A stretch of 64,000 nt of DNA from Pelagibacteraceae bacterium AG-470-E16 (lineage in GTDB: Bacteria > Pseudomonadota > Alphaproteobacteria > Pelagibacterales > Pelagibacteraceae): contig QCSF01000001.1 in NCBI GenBank assembly GCA_003209195.1, positions 62,001 to 126,000 on the forward strand. Reading direction: 5' to 3'. Each line of letters starts with the position of its first letter. Position 1 is the first letter of the stretch. A program made the translations under genes and the position numbers. The notes under the pieces were generated by a model. It had not been told where the DNA came from and did not search any database. It saw only the letters and a program-made list of their open reading frames with translations. This document shows positions 29,595 to 40,513 of this stretch, one piece after another.

Positions 29595-30113
29595 TTATAG
29601 AATTTTTTTTTCTTTTTTCGTTTTTAATAATTTCTTTATAATCATATCTTTTTTTAATTTTGACAAATAATCTATAAATAAAACACCATTGCAATGATCT
29701 ACTTCATGTTGAATACAGGTTGCTAGTAAACCGTTTGCATTAAGCTCTTGAGGAGATCCATTATAATCTGTATAATTAACTTTGCATCTAATTGATCTTG
29801 TAACCTCTGCGTAGTATCCAGGAATAGACAAGCATCCTTCTTCTCGAGTCTCAACTTCTTCTGATCGCCACGTAATTTCAGGATTTACAAAAAATAAAGG
29901 TTTTTTAAATTCGTTATCTTTTGAAATATCTATAACAACAACTCTTTGTAGAATACCAACCTGTGGTGCTGCTAATCCAATTCCTGGGGCATTATACATG
30001 GTTTGTAACATGTTATCCATCAATTTTCTTAAATTATTATCAACTTCATGAACTAGTTGAGATTTTTTTCTTAAAATTGGATGTGGTTCTTTTAAGATAT
30101 TTAATATTGTCAT
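29595..30113 (-). CDS. def: Peptide deformylase
   Basis: GIGLAAPQVGI, EEGCLSIPG, QHEVDHCNGVLF. Confidence 0.97.
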   Translation of the reverse strand: MTILNILKEPHPILRKKSQLVHEVDNNLRKLMDNMLQTMYNAPGIGLAAPQVGILQRVVVIDISKDNEFKKPLFFVNPEITWRSEEVETREEGCLSIPGYYAEVTRSIRCKVNYTDYNGSPQELNANGLLATCIQHEVDHCNGVLFIDYLSKLKKDMIIKKLLKTKKEKKIL

Positions 30114-30114
30114 T

Positions 30115-30717
30115 TTATTTTTCCCTTATAGAATTTCTATACTTAAAAGCTGAAAATAATGTACCATCATCTAAATATTCAATTTCACTACCAACTGGCA
30201 AACCGTGAGCCAATTTAGTGATCTTAACGTTTATACTTTTTAAACTGTCGTTAATATAATGAGCTGTAGTTTGTCCCTCTATTGTCGCGGATGTGGCAAT
30301 GATCACCTCTTTTACATTATTTTTTTTTACTCTTTCTATTAAAGAATTAATTAATAAACTTTCTGGATCAGATCCTCTGATTGCAGACAATGTTCCACCT
30401 AAAATATGATAATGACCTTTGTATATATTTGTTGACTCCATTGCCCACATGTCTGCTATGTTTTCGACTACACATATTTGATCAAAGTCCTGACTATCGC
30501 AATTACATTCAAAATTAATAGATTTTAAATTTCCACATATGTTGCAACGAATTACATTTTTATAAACTTGCTCTAATGTATCTGCTAATGGTTTCATTAA
30601 GTTTTCTTTGTTTTTAATTAAATGTAATGCGATTCTTTTTGCTGACTTTGGACCTAAACCAGGCATACGTGAAATTAAATTTATTAAATTATCAAGTGCT
30701 ACTTCTGTAGATTTCAT
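30115..30717 (-). CDS. recR: Recombination protein RecR
   Basis: LISRMPGLGPKSAKRIALHLI, CNICGNL, IATSATIEGQTTAHYI. Confidence 0.96.
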   Translation of the reverse strand: MKSTEVALDNLINLISRMPGLGPKSAKRIALHLIKNKENLMKPLADTLEQVYKNVIRCNICGNLKSINFECNCDSQDFDQICVVENIADMWAMESTNIYKGHYHILGGTLSAIRGSDPESLLINSLIERVKKNNVKEVIIATSATIEGQTTAHYINDSLKSINVKITKLAHGLPVGSEIEYLDDGTLFSAFKYRNSIREK

Positions 30718-30719
30718 TA

Positions 30720-31037
30720 TTACATTGGGAATTTAAAACCTGGCGGCATTTTTAAACCGCCTGTTATTTTTGACATTTCCTCTTGTGTTTTTATTTCAAC
30801 TTCTTTTTTTGCATTATTAGAGGCCGCAGCGATTAAATCTTCTAAAACACCTTTCTCCTCTTTAAGTATTTCATCACTTATCTCAACTTTAACAATATCA
30901 TAGTGTCCATTCATACTAATTTTTACCGCCCCACCGCCAGACATGCCCTCTGAAACAATATTTTTAAGACTATTTTTTGCCTCCATCATTTGCTGTTGCA
31001 TTTCTTGAGCTTGCTTTAACATTTTACTAAAATCCAA
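30720..31037 (-). CDS. YbaB/EbfC nucleoid-associated protein (probable TTG start)
   Basis: LDFSKMLKQAQEMQQQMMEAKNSL; AAGGAGT SD upstream of TTG at 31037. Confidence 0.9.
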   Translation of the reverse strand: MDFSKMLKQAQEMQQQMMEAKNSLKNIVSEGMSGGGAVKISMNGHYDIVKVEISDEILKEEKGVLEDLIAAASNNAKKEVEIKTQEEMSKITGGLKMPPGFKFPM

Positions 31038-31041
31038 AATA

Positions 31042-32700
31042 TTACTCCTTTTTTTCCTTATCACTTGTTTCTTCAATATTAATTAACTCAGCGTTTGGAA
31101 ATAACTCCATAACTTTTTTGTACACATCACTCCCCTTCGCGTCCTCTAGTAATTCTTTTTTCAATTTAGTCTGTTTTTCATATATTGTTTGTTTACCATC
31201 ACTTTTTGATAAAGTTATTATCCATCTTTGGCCTGTCCATTTTAATAATTTTGAAGTTAAGTTTTTAATAAAATCCTTTGATAATTTTTCGTTAAATGCA
31301 ATATCTATTTTACCATTTGTAAAGTTGACCAGCCTTACATTTCTTTCTAAATCAAATTTAAGCTCTATTTCTTTTTTTTTAACGACAAGACTAATGAGCT
31401 CATCATAACTGTTTATATTTGTAGTAATTTTTTTTTCTTTTGGTTTTGAATTTGGTTTCTCTAATTCTTGTGTAATATTTTTTATTTGTGGTTTAGTTTC
31501 TACACTATTTGATCCAAAATCAAAATTAGAACTATCAATGTTTAAAGACAAATTATTGTGTTTCTCAAGAACTAATTTTGGATCAGGCATATCTCTCAAA
31601 TGGCAAATTCTGGTCAATAACATTTGAAATGCAATAGATAAATTTGGATATAAATTTAAATCTTCAAGCCCTTTAATTAAAAAATGCCATAACATTGTTA
31701 AATAAGTCATATCTAAATCTTTAGAAAGCAAATAAACACGTTCACTATCTGTTTCAGAAATATTTAAATCATTAGAAATTTTTCCCAAAATTTTCGTTCT
31801 AGTCATTAAATAACAAACTTCTAACAAACTATTTAAAAGTAATTTGGGATCGGCTCCAATATCAAATATTTCTTCAACACTCTGTATTGATTTCTTGCTA
31901 TTTCCTTCAACTACATATGACATTAAATCGATAATTTTACTATCGTCTGCTAGCCCTAACATATTTCTTACTTTATTTTCTGTAACTTTTTCTCCCAAAA
32001 AATTATATGTAATAATTGCTTGATCTAGAATTGATAAAGCATCTCTTACAGATCCTTCAGAAGATTTTGAAATTAGTGATAGAGAGTTATCATCAACTTC
32101 AGCCCTTTCTTTTTCACAAATTTTTTCTAAAAAACTTTTCATTTCATTAACTTTAATTCTTCGAAGATCAAACCTTTGACATCTTGATAAGATAGTCACA
32201 GGAATCTTTTTTACTTCAGTAGTAGCAAGTATAAACTTTAAATGTGGTGGCGGTTCTTCCAGGGTTTTTAAAAGAGCATTAAATGCTTGCTTAGATAGCA
32301 TGTGTACCTCGTCAATAATAAATACCTTAAATTCAGCTGTTGAAGGATGATATTTTGAAGCTTCCAAGATTTCTCTTATATCATCAATTCCAGTTTTTGA
32401 TGCAGCATCCATTTCTAAAATATCAAGATGATTTGAATTATCTATATATTCACAATGACAAAAATTTTGATCAGAACATTTCTGCTCAGATGAAAAATCT
32501 ACTTTGCAATTTATAGCTTTTGCAATAATCCTCGCAGTAGTTGTTTTTCCTACTCCTCTGATTCCAGTTAGCAAATATGCATTTGGTATTCTTTTCAAAT
32601 TAATCGCGTTTTTAATTGATAAAACCATAGCCTCTTGTCCTATGAGCTCATTAAATTTTTGAGGACGATATTTTAGTGCTAGTGGTTTTCTATTATTCAT
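31042..32700 (-). CDS. dnaX: DNA polymerase III subunit gamma/tau
   Basis: LALKYRPQKFNELIGQEAMV, GIRGVGKTTTARIIAKAINC, FIIDEVHMLSKQAFNALLKTLEEPP. Confidence 0.96.
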   Translation of the reverse strand: MNNRKPLALKYRPQKFNELIGQEAMVLSIKNAINLKRIPNAYLLTGIRGVGKTTTARIIAKAINCKVDFSSEQKCSDQNFCHCEYIDNSNHLDILEMDAASKTGIDDIREILEASKYHPSTAEFKVFIIDEVHMLSKQAFNALLKTLEEPPPHLKFILATTEVKKIPVTILSRCQRFDLRRIKVNEMKSFLEKICEKERAEVDDNSLSLISKSSEGSVRDALSILDQAIITYNFLGEKVTENKVRNMLGLADDSKIIDLMSYVVEGNSKKSIQSVEEIFDIGADPKLLLNSLLEVCYLMTRTKILGKISNDLNISETDSERVYLLSKDLDMTYLTMLWHFLIKGLEDLNLYPNLSIAFQMLLTRICHLRDMPDPKLVLEKHNNLSLNIDSSNFDFGSNSVETKPQIKNITQELEKPNSKPKEKKITTNINSYDELISLVVKKKEIELKFDLERNVRLVNFTNGKIDIAFNEKLSKDFIKNLTSKLLKWTGQRWIITLSKSDGKQTIYEKQTKLKKELLEDAKGSDVYKKVMELFPNAELINIEETSDKEKKE

Positions 32701-32712
32701 AAAGTTTTATCA

Positions 32713-32809
32713 CGAGGAATTGATTAATAACCTGGAATATTAACGTTACGGCTGCTTTCTTTCGAATCTGACCGGATTAGCGCAACATCCACCTATTATC
32801 AATTCCCCA
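32713..32809 (-). ncRNA. ffs: Bacterial small SRP RNA (4.5S)
   Basis: Minus strand CCGGTCAGATTCGAAAGAAAGCAGCC matches the SRP apical-loop signature; terminal GGGGAATTGATAATA / TTATTAATCAATTCCTC stem; position upstream of dnaX. Confidence 0.92.
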
Positions 32810-32857
32810 TGATAATATAACAACTTAAAACAAAATCTACAGACCTGAATCTGTGGA

Positions 32858-33703
32858 CTAATGGTTTTTTCTATAATTTGACGACAAATAAACTCCCAAA
32901 ATATTTAAACTGTCAGTGTTTTTTTTTAACACCTCCAAAGCACTTTTTACGCTAGATTCATGTAAATGACCTTCGATATCTAGATAAAACAAGGCCTGAT
33001 CAAAAGAATTATTCACTGTAAAACTTTCAAGTTTAGTAAGGTTTACATTATTTTGAGCAAACCCACCTAATGAATTGTATAAAGCTGCTGGAATACTCTT
33101 CAACTTAAAAATGCAAGTCGTAATGTAATTTTTTTTTTTTTCAAATCTTATATAATTTGTTTCTTCTGAAGACATAATTAAGAATCTTGTAGTATTGCCT
33201 ACCATATCTTCAAAATTTTTTTTTAAAATATTTAAATCATAAATTTCAGCAGCCAGCTCTGATGCAATTACAGCAACCTCTAAATTTTTTTCTTCACTTA
33301 ATTTTTTAGCTGCTCCAGCAGTGTCAGCTTCAATAATAGGATTTAATTTATATTTATCAATTTTGCTATGACATTGACTGATTGCATGAGAATGACTTTT
33401 GACATATTTAATATCCTCTAAAAGACTCCCTTTAATTGCTAATAAGCAATGATTAACTCTATGAAAAAATTCACCAATGATACGTAATTTATACTTTGGT
33501 AGCAAATAATGTACATCAGCAACCCTACCAGCAATAGAATTTTCAATAGGTATGACGGTTTTTACATCTTGATTTTTTTTAACTAGTTCAAGAGCCTGAT
33601 CAAAAGTTTTACATGTAATAATTTCATTTTCACTGAATATTTCATTAGCTGCCAAATGAGAATATGAGCCTAGTTCACCTTGTATAGCAATTTTTTGTTT
33701 CAC
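32858..33703 (-). CDS. pheA: Prephenate dehydratase
   Basis: IAIQGELGSYSHLAANEIF, VIPIENSIAGRVADVHYLL, MVGNTTRFLIMS. Confidence 0.95.
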   Translation of the reverse strand: MKQKIAIQGELGSYSHLAANEIFSENEIITCKTFDQALELVKKNQDVKTVIPIENSIAGRVADVHYLLPKYKLRIIGEFFHRVNHCLLAIKGSLLEDIKYVKSHSHAISQCHSKIDKYKLNPIIEADTAGAAKKLSEEKNLEVAVIASELAAEIYDLNILKKNFEDMVGNTTRFLIMSSEETNYIRFEKKKNYITTCIFKLKSIPAALYNSLGGFAQNNVNLTKLESFTVNNSFDQALFYLDIEGHLHESSVKSALEVLKKNTDSLNILGVYLSSNYRKNH

Positions 33704-34419
33704 ATTATCTTTCTAATTTTTTCTAAATCATCAATAGTATCTACGCTTAGTGGATTATCATTTGTGTATCCGACAAAAATTTTAATTTTATGATCAAGAA
33801 ATCTCATTTGCTCCAAACTTCTACTTATCTCATTTTTCGTTTTATCCATATTTACAAAATCTTTTAAAATATTTTTTCTATATGCATAAAGTCCAATATG
33901 ATGATAAAAAAATTTCTCATTTGATGTTTTTCTTACAAAATCCAGAGCTTGACAAAAATTATATTTTGCTAAATTTTTTTCAGTTATAACTTTTACTATA
34001 TTACGATCATTAATTTCATTTTTGTAAATTTTACTTGCAACGGTAGAAACTGAAACATTTGTATTTGAAATCATAAAGTTATTTATCAAAACAATTGTCT
34101 CAGGATTTATCATTGGCATATCTCCTTGCACGTTAATAATAATATTATGATTGAGTTGAAGCTCTTCTACAGCCTCATAAATTCTGTCGCTGCCAGTAGT
34201 ATGATTTTTTTTCGTTAAAATAACATCCCCACCATTTTTTTTAATTTCATTTAAAATTTCTTCATCTGCAGTTGCTACAATAACATCATCAACCTGAGAG
34301 GCTACAGCTCTTTCCCATACATGCGTAATCATAGTTTTGTTATTAATTTTAAGTAATGGTTTATTTGGAAGCCTTTTAGCTCCAAGATGACTAGGAATTA
34401 TTATTGCTGTTTTATTCAT
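33700..34419 (-). CDS. kdsB: 3-deoxy-manno-octulosonate cytidylyltransferase
   Basis: IIPSHLGAKRLPNKPLLKINNKTMITHVWERA, INVQGDMPMINPETI. Confidence 0.95.
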   Translation of the reverse strand: MNKTAIIIPSHLGAKRLPNKPLLKINNKTMITHVWERAVASQVDDVIVATADEEILNEIKKNGGDVILTKKNHTTGSDRIYEAVEELQLNHNIIINVQGDMPMINPETIVLINNFMISNTNVSVSTVASKIYKNEINDRNIVKVITEKNLAKYNFCQALDFVRKTSNEKFFYHHIGLYAYRKNILKDFVNMDKTKNEISRSLEQMRFLDHKIKIFVGYTNDNPLSVDTIDDLEKIRKIM

Positions 34420-34501
34420 TATTACTATAGTGCGACAACTGTTACGTTATTTTATACTCTAAATTTTTAATAAAATAATATATGAATTCTTATATTAAGA
34501 A

Positions 34502-35044
34502 ATGGATAGTTTTGAATTTAATAAAATTGCTGCAGCCTTTTTAGTTACAGCCTTAGTATTTATAGGTATTAAAGAACTCGGAAACGCGATTTATAGCGTA
34601 GAAAAACCTGCAAACTCAGCATATAAAATTGAGGGCGTTGTTGAAAAAACAACTGACATGAATTTGAAGATTAAAAAAGAAGAAAAATTAGCATCAATCA
34701 CGCCTTTTCTGGCATCTGCTTCTGTAGAAGCTGGAGCCAAAGTTTTTAAGAAATGTGTAGCTTGTCATAGTATAGATAAAGGTGGAGTAAATAAAATTGG
34801 TCCAGCTCTCTGGGGTGTGGTTAATCGTAAAGTTGGTGGAATAGAAGGATTTAAATATTCAGCTGCACTTAAAGGGTATGGAAAAAATTGGTCTTTTGAA
34901 GAATTAAACGGTTTTCTACATAAACCCATGAGATATATAAAAGGAACAAAAATGGGATTTGTTGGTTTAAAAAAAAATAAGGATAGAGCAAATGTTATAG
35001 CATACATGAACAGTAAAAGTGACACTCCCTTACCTTTAAAATAA
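34502..35044 (+). CDS. Membrane-anchored class I cytochrome c
   Basis: N-terminal TM; GAKVFKKCVACHSIDKGGVNKIGPALWGVVNRKVGG (CXXCH); KGTKMGFVGLKKNKDRANVIAYM. Confidence 0.95.
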   Translation: MDSFEFNKIAAAFLVTALVFIGIKELGNAIYSVEKPANSAYKIEGVVEKTTDMNLKIKKEEKLASITPFLASASVEAGAKVFKKCVACHSIDKGGVNKIGPALWGVVNRKVGGIEGFKYSAALKGYGKNWSFEELNGFLHKPMRYIKGTKMGFVGLKKNKDRANVIAYMNSKSDTPLPLK

Positions 35045-35079
35045 ATTTAATAATTTTACAAATCACACAATAAAATTAA

Positions 35080-36561
35080 ATGACTAAAAATATCTCTATA
35101 TTTTTAAAAAGAGAAAATATAATTATGGGAGGATTAGGTTTTTCTGCTGGTCTTCCGATTATGTTGGTTTTTTCTACTTTGTCAGTTTGGCTTGTTAAGG
35201 CCGGTATTGAAAGAAATCTAGTAACACTTTTTAGCTGGGCTGGATTTGCATACTCTTTTAAATTTTTGTGGAGTCCAATCATTGATAAATTTGAAATCCC
35301 ATTTTCAAAAACAATTGGTCATAGAAAAAGTTGGTTATTAACTTCTCAAGCTTTAATATTTATATCAATAATCTTAGCTTCATATTCTAATCCACAAGAA
35401 AATTTAAAATTTATGGCGATATCTATAGTGCTCATCGCTTTTTTTAGTGCCACACAAGATATAATTATTGATGCTTTCAGAATAGAGTCAGCTCCTGAAA
35501 AAAAACAAGGTGCACTTGCATCAATGTACCTTGCTGGATATAGAGTCGCAATGATAGTATCAGGTGCTGGTAGCCTATGGTTAGTATCGTATATAAGTGG
35601 CGAAGACTATAGATTAAGTACGTGGAGAAATGTTTATCAAATTATATCGCTTTTTATGATTATTGGATTTCTATCAACATATTTTTCAAAAGAGCCTAGT
35701 ATTAAAAGAAAAAAAAATATTAATAAAACAAATCAAATTAAGTTTACAATATCTACTATTATTTCTATTATAGTTTTTTTTATAATATTTTTAAATTTTC
35801 CTAAAATAATAAATATAAATAATATTTATATTTTTTTTTATAATATACTTAAAATTTTAATTAGCTTTGGTTCTTCTATTTTAGTTTTATTTATCTTTGA
35901 AAAAATAAAACTTTTGCCAAAAAATCAATCACAAGAAATTTTTATTACACCAATTATTGAATTTATGAATAGATATAAAAAAATTGCGCTAATTATTTTA
36001 TTACTTATTGGACTTTATCGAATTGCTGATATTGTGATGGGTGTTATAGCTAACATTTTTTATTTAGAAAAAGGTTATGAAATAAAAGATATAGCAACAT
36101 TCTCTAAATTTTTTGGACTTATTTCTACAATAGCTGGAGGTTTGCTCGGGGGTATTTTTGCTATGAGGTTTGGAACTTATAAAAGTTTATTATATGGCGC
36201 CACTGGGGCTGCTTTTACAAATGTATTATTCGCAATACTAGCTATTTTGGATAAAAATTTATTTTATTTAGCTTCGATTATTATTGCAGATAATTTGGCC
36301 GGTGGTTTTGCTGGTGCTGCATTTATTGTTTACTTGTCATCTCTTACTTCTATAAAATTCACTGCTACTCAATATGCCCTTTTTAGCTCTCTTATGTTAT
36401 TTATACCCAAATTATTAGCTGGATATTCTGGATCCATAGTAGATATAATTGATTATCCATTATTTTTTATATTTACTGCTTTTTTAGGAATACCTGTAAT
36501 TTTATTAATTATTTTCCTCAAAAATATGAAATTACAATTTTACTCTAATAAATTGAAATGA
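35080..36561 (+). CDS. AmpG-like MFS transporter
   Basis: GGLGFSAGLPIMLVFSTLSVWLVKAGI, FLWSPIIDKF, SATQDIIIDAFRIE. Confidence 0.85.
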   Translation: MTKNISIFLKRENIIMGGLGFSAGLPIMLVFSTLSVWLVKAGIERNLVTLFSWAGFAYSFKFLWSPIIDKFEIPFSKTIGHRKSWLLTSQALIFISIILASYSNPQENLKFMAISIVLIAFFSATQDIIIDAFRIESAPEKKQGALASMYLAGYRVAMIVSGAGSLWLVSYISGEDYRLSTWRNVYQIISLFMIIGFLSTYFSKEPSIKRKKNINKTNQIKFTISTIISIIVFFIIFLNFPKIININNIYIFFYNILKILISFGSSILVLFIFEKIKLLPKNQSQEIFITPIIEFMNRYKKIALIILLLIGLYRIADIVMGVIANIFYLEKGYEIKDIATFSKFFGLISTIAGGLLGGIFAMRFGTYKSLLYGATGAAFTNVLFAILAILDKNLFYLASIIIADNLAGGFAGAAFIVYLSSLTSIKFTATQYALFSSLMLFIPKLLAGYSGSIVDIIDYPLFFIFTAFLGIPVILLIIFLKNMKLQFYSNKLK

Positions 36562-36908
36562 TATTGAATATGATGAAAATTTTAAAAAATTCTTTTATAA
36601 TTCTAATTCTTTTATCAAGTCAATTAAACGCTGAATTTAAAACTATAACTAAAAAAGAATTTTTAGATAAAAATATAAAAATTTTAGAAAAAAGATTTAA
36701 TCAGATTGACATAAATAAAGATAAAAAGCTTGATCCAAATGAACAAAAAGCTTGGGCAAATAAAGTTATGAAAGCACGGCAAGATCAAGTGAATAAAATA
36801 AGAAAGAAAAGAGCAGAATTAGCAAAAAAAATAGATACTAATAAAGATGGAAAACTTTCTAAAAAAGAAATTGATGAATTTAAAAAGAAGCAGAAATCTA
36901 AAAAATAA
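36558..36908 (+). CDS. Secreted EF-hand protein
   Basis: Signal peptide plus DINKDKKLDPNE and DTNKDGKLSKKE loops. Confidence 0.85.
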   Translation: MILNMMKILKNSFIILILLSSQLNAEFKTITKKEFLDKNIKILEKRFNQIDINKDKKLDPNEQKAWANKVMKARQDQVNKIRKKRAELAKKIDTNKDGKLSKKEIDEFKKKQKSKK

Positions 36909-37656
36909 CTTTTATAATTAATAGACATCCTATTAAAGCAATCATTATATTTAATAAATATTTAAATAAATTTTCGCTTATTTTATTTCTTAAAATATTT
37001 CCAACATATATACCTATAAAAATTGGAATACATGAAATTAAGGAGAAAATTAAAATTTCTGGGTTTATTAACCCATTAAAACTAAAAAGAATAAACTGTA
37101 TAGAACTAAATCCAAAAAAAGTTAATCCCATTAGTTGAATTATTTTCTCCTTTGGGTAGTTCAGAGACTGTATGAGAAAAATAAATGGCATAGTATAAAT
37201 GCTTGTAACACCCGTAATAATTCCTGTCATTGATCCTATAAAAAATTGAAAATATTTAGATTTATAATTTTTGATTTTCAATTCATATTTCATAATTGAT
37301 AAGCTAGAAGTCATTATCAATATAATTGCTAAAAAAAATAATATAATTTTTGAATTTAAAATTATTAAAAAATAAAAACCAGTAACTATAAATATAAAAG
37401 ATGAAAAAAGAAAAACTTTCACATCATTAAAAATTTTTAATAAATATTTTCCGTCAAGCATTTGAATTAAATTTGTAAAAACTACAGGTAGTAGTATAAC
37501 TGATATTGAAAACTTAATATCGTATAGAAAACTTAATAATGTGAGAGTAATAGTAGGTAAGCCAACTCCAATTAAGCCTTTAACAATTCCACCGACAAAA
37601 AATATTATGAGTATTTGAATTAATGTTAAATAGTCTATATTTGATAAAAATAACAT
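36898..37656 (-). CDS. TSUP family (TauE/SafE) permease
   Basis: GGIVKGLIGVGLPTITLTLLS; eight hydrophobic segments. Confidence 0.85.
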   Translation of the reverse strand: MLFLSNIDYLTLIQILIIFFVGGIVKGLIGVGLPTITLTLLSFLYDIKFSISVILLPVVFTNLIQMLDGKYLLKIFNDVKVFLFSSFIFIVTGFYFLIILNSKIILFFLAIILIMTSSLSIMKYELKIKNYKSKYFQFFIGSMTGIITGVTSIYTMPFIFLIQSLNYPKEKIIQLMGLTFFGFSSIQFILFSFNGLINPEILIFSLISCIPIFIGIYVGNILRNKISENLFKYLLNIMIALIGCLLIIKVIF

Positions 37657-37685
37657 TTAGTTTTATTTAAGTTAATACTAATAAT

Positions 37686-38123
37686 ATGATTATAGAATGT
37701 AAAAATTGTAAAACAAAGTTTAAAATCCCAAAACAAGAATTAAGTGCACCAGGCAGAGATGTAATTTGTGAGATTTGTAATCAAGAGTGGTATCAGCACT
37801 TTACATTTTCCTCAGATATAACTTTTAAAGGTAAAGCTAAAAGTTTAGATCTTTTAGATAAGATAAATCCATCAAAAACTAAAGAAAATATAAAACAAAA
37901 AAATAACAAAAATAGAGATCACTCACTACTATTAATAACTTCAATATTCATTATAATAATTATCATCAGTTACATATTAATTTTAAAATATAGAAACCAA
38001 ATTTTGATACTAAATCCAAACTTAATAAATTTTTATGAAAGTTTAGAGATTATGTCTGAAATCATAAAAGCCTATATAATATTTTTAAGTGAGATATTAA
38101 GTGAAAAATTTGTTAATTTATAA
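37686..38123 (+). CDS. Zinc-ribbon (MJ0042-type) protein with TM helix
   Basis: MIIECKNCKTKFKIPKQELSAPGRDVICEICNQEWYQ. Confidence 0.85.
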   Translation: MIIECKNCKTKFKIPKQELSAPGRDVICEICNQEWYQHFTFSSDITFKGKAKSLDLLDKINPSKTKENIKQKNNKNRDHSLLLITSIFIIIIIISYILILKYRNQILILNPNLINFYESLEIMSEIIKAYIIFLSEILSEKFVNL

Positions 38124-39681
38124 ATATTTTTTTGTCCCAGTTTTTATTGATTTAAGAAATCAATTTAAATTTTCATTTCTACCACCATTATTAATATATT
38201 TAGCAGCTGGTGTATCCAGCATCACAGGCATTGTAGGTATTTTTTTTATTAAAGATTATTTAAATTTATCTGCTTCATTTTTAGCCGGCCTTGGCTTTTG
38301 GGCTGGTATTCCTTGGGCACTTAAAATGCCGCTTGGTCATGTTGTTGACTTAATCTGGAAGAAAAAAAATTATTTAATATACCTTGGATCACTACTCATA
38401 GCTGTAAGCTTATTAATTATGTATTTTTTAATATCAAAAACTAACCAAATGGAAAAATATTTATCTGCTGAAATTTGGTTTGTCATTAGTACAATATTAG
38501 CTCCAGTAGGTTACGTTCTTCAAGATGTTGTTGCAGACGCAATGACAGTTGATGCCGTCCCTAAATTTAAGACAAATGGTGAAAAATACTCTGAAAAAGA
38601 AACTAAGGTAATGCACACTACCATGCAAACATTTGGTCGCTTTTCAATCATAGGTGGGACTGTTTTAGTAGCTGGTGCAAACATATATTTTTTCAAAGAC
38701 GCTAATTTGTTATCTGTGACACAAAAAAATATTTTATATTCTAAGATTTATTTGTACGCACTGATTATCCCTTTTATATCCATTTTAGGTGTAGCTTTAT
38801 CAAATTTTATTCAAAAAGGTGCTAAGGTGAAAGTTGAATTAACAAAACCGAATTATTCTATAATTTTTGGAAGTATAATTTTTGTTATATTTGTTTCAAC
38901 AGTTGGACTTTATAACCACCCCTTATCACAAGAAATTGTTTTTTTTGGGTCTTTATCAATTGTCATTTTTTTAATGCAGAACCTAATAAAAAATATTTCT
39001 ACAAACTTTAAAAACACAATTATTGGTACAGCAGTTGCGATTTTTGCTTTTCGCTCTGTCCCAGGTGTTGGAGCGGGCATGGGTTGGTTTGAAATAGATA
39101 TTTTAGGTTTTGACCAAAGTTTTTTTTCAATGCTATCTTTGATAAGTTCATTGTTGACGATGTTCGGTATAATTATTTTTCGAAAGTTTATGTACGATAA
39201 TTCTATAATTAGAATAATTATATATTTATCTATTCTAAATGCTATTCTGTTAACACCTAGTTTAGCAATGTACTATGGCTTTCATCAATGGACATCTGAT
39301 CTTACAGGCGGTATAGTAGATGCAAAATTTATTGCGATAATTAATACCGCTCTTGAATCACCTTTGGGACAAGTGGCGATGATACCTTTATTGGCATGGA
39401 TTGCAAAAAATGCTCCTGCAAATATGAAAGCTACTTTTTTTGCAGTATTTGCATCATTTACTAATCTAGCACTGAGTGCAAGTAATCTTTTAACGAAATA
39501 CTTAAATGAGTTCTTTGTAGTCACTAGAGAAGTAAAAGACAAATCTAGTAATCTTATATTAACTAATGCAAATTACGATAATTTGGGATTATTGTTATTA
39601 GCAGTTATATTAGTAACGTTATTTTTACCTTGTTTGACAGCTCTTATAATTCAAAAAACCAAATATCAAACAAATGAATAA
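38101..39681 (+). CDS. MFS / folate-biopterin-transporter-like membrane protein
   Basis: 12-TM; LAPVGYVLQDVVADAMTVDAVP. Confidence 0.7.
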   Translation: MKNLLIYKYFFVPVFIDLRNQFKFSFLPPLLIYLAAGVSSITGIVGIFFIKDYLNLSASFLAGLGFWAGIPWALKMPLGHVVDLIWKKKNYLIYLGSLLIAVSLLIMYFLISKTNQMEKYLSAEIWFVISTILAPVGYVLQDVVADAMTVDAVPKFKTNGEKYSEKETKVMHTTMQTFGRFSIIGGTVLVAGANIYFFKDANLLSVTQKNILYSKIYLYALIIPFISILGVALSNFIQKGAKVKVELTKPNYSIIFGSIIFVIFVSTVGLYNHPLSQEIVFFGSLSIVIFLMQNLIKNISTNFKNTIIGTAVAIFAFRSVPGVGAGMGWFEIDILGFDQSFFSMLSLISSLLTMFGIIIFRKFMYDNSIIRIIIYLSILNAILLTPSLAMYYGFHQWTSDLTGGIVDAKFIAIINTALESPLGQVAMIPLLAWIAKNAPANMKATFFAVFASFTNLALSASNLLTKYLNEFFVVTREVKDKSSNLILTNANYDNLGLLLLAVILVTLFLPCLTALIIQKTKYQTNE

Positions 39682-40426
39682 AAAATTTCAATGTAAACTC
39701 AAAAAAGCAATAATTTATAAAAAGCCAAATATGAATTCTGATTATTTGAAAGAAATTTTATATGGCGAAAAATTTACAAAGGTTAGAAGCTTTAAGAAAT
39801 TTTATTACGGTTATTGCGATTTTGATAAATACTTTGGCTATATAAAAAAAGAAGATTTAACACCAAACCTTTTTAAATACAATTCTTTAATTAAGTCTGG
39901 AAAAGCTTATTTTTATTTAAATAATAAATCTAGTTCTAAAACTAAACAATTTCTTTATTTAAATTCTAGGGTTTTTGTTTCTGATTATGGAAAAAAATTT
40001 TCAAAAATTAATAATTTATGGATTAAAAATTGTGACCTTAAATTATGTCAAAAGAAAAAGTCATCTGATTTTTTAAATAAGATTAAGTTATTTAATAATA
40101 CTAAATATGTTTGGGGTGGCAATACTGTTGATGGTATAGATTGTTCAGGCTTAGTACAAGAATTAATGAAGAGTATATCTATAAGATGTCCACGTGATAG
40201 TAAAGACCAAGAAATTTTTTTTAAAAAAAAGATTAAGTTATGTGAAATAAAAAAAGGTGATTTGTTATTCTGGAAAGGTCATGTTGCTATTGCACTTAAT
40301 AAAGATTATTGCATTCACGCTTATGGCCCAGCTAAAAAAGTTACAAAAATGAGAATAAATTTTATTATTTCAAAATTATTAAAAAATTCGTTAAAATTAA
40401 GGTCTATAAGGAGACCCTCTTTTTGA
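39674..40426 (+). CDS. NlpC/P60 family peptidase with SH3-like N-terminus
   Basis: YVWGGNTVDGIDCSGLVQELM, CPRDSKDQ, KKGDLLFWKGHVAIALN. Confidence 0.9.
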   Translation: MNKKFQCKLKKAIIYKKPNMNSDYLKEILYGEKFTKVRSFKKFYYGYCDFDKYFGYIKKEDLTPNLFKYNSLIKSGKAYFYLNNKSSSKTKQFLYLNSRVFVSDYGKKFSKINNLWIKNCDLKLCQKKKSSDFLNKIKLFNNTKYVWGGNTVDGIDCSGLVQELMKSISIRCPRDSKDQEIFFKKKIKLCEIKKGDLLFWKGHVAIALNKDYCIHAYGPAKKVTKMRINFIISKLLKNSLKLRSIRRPSF

Positions 40427-40513
40427 AGTGAGAACATTTTTTATGTTGATTCGATCGCTTTTTATCCTTAGTTTGTTCTATATAAAATCAAAATATAGTA
40501 GTTTGTAATTATA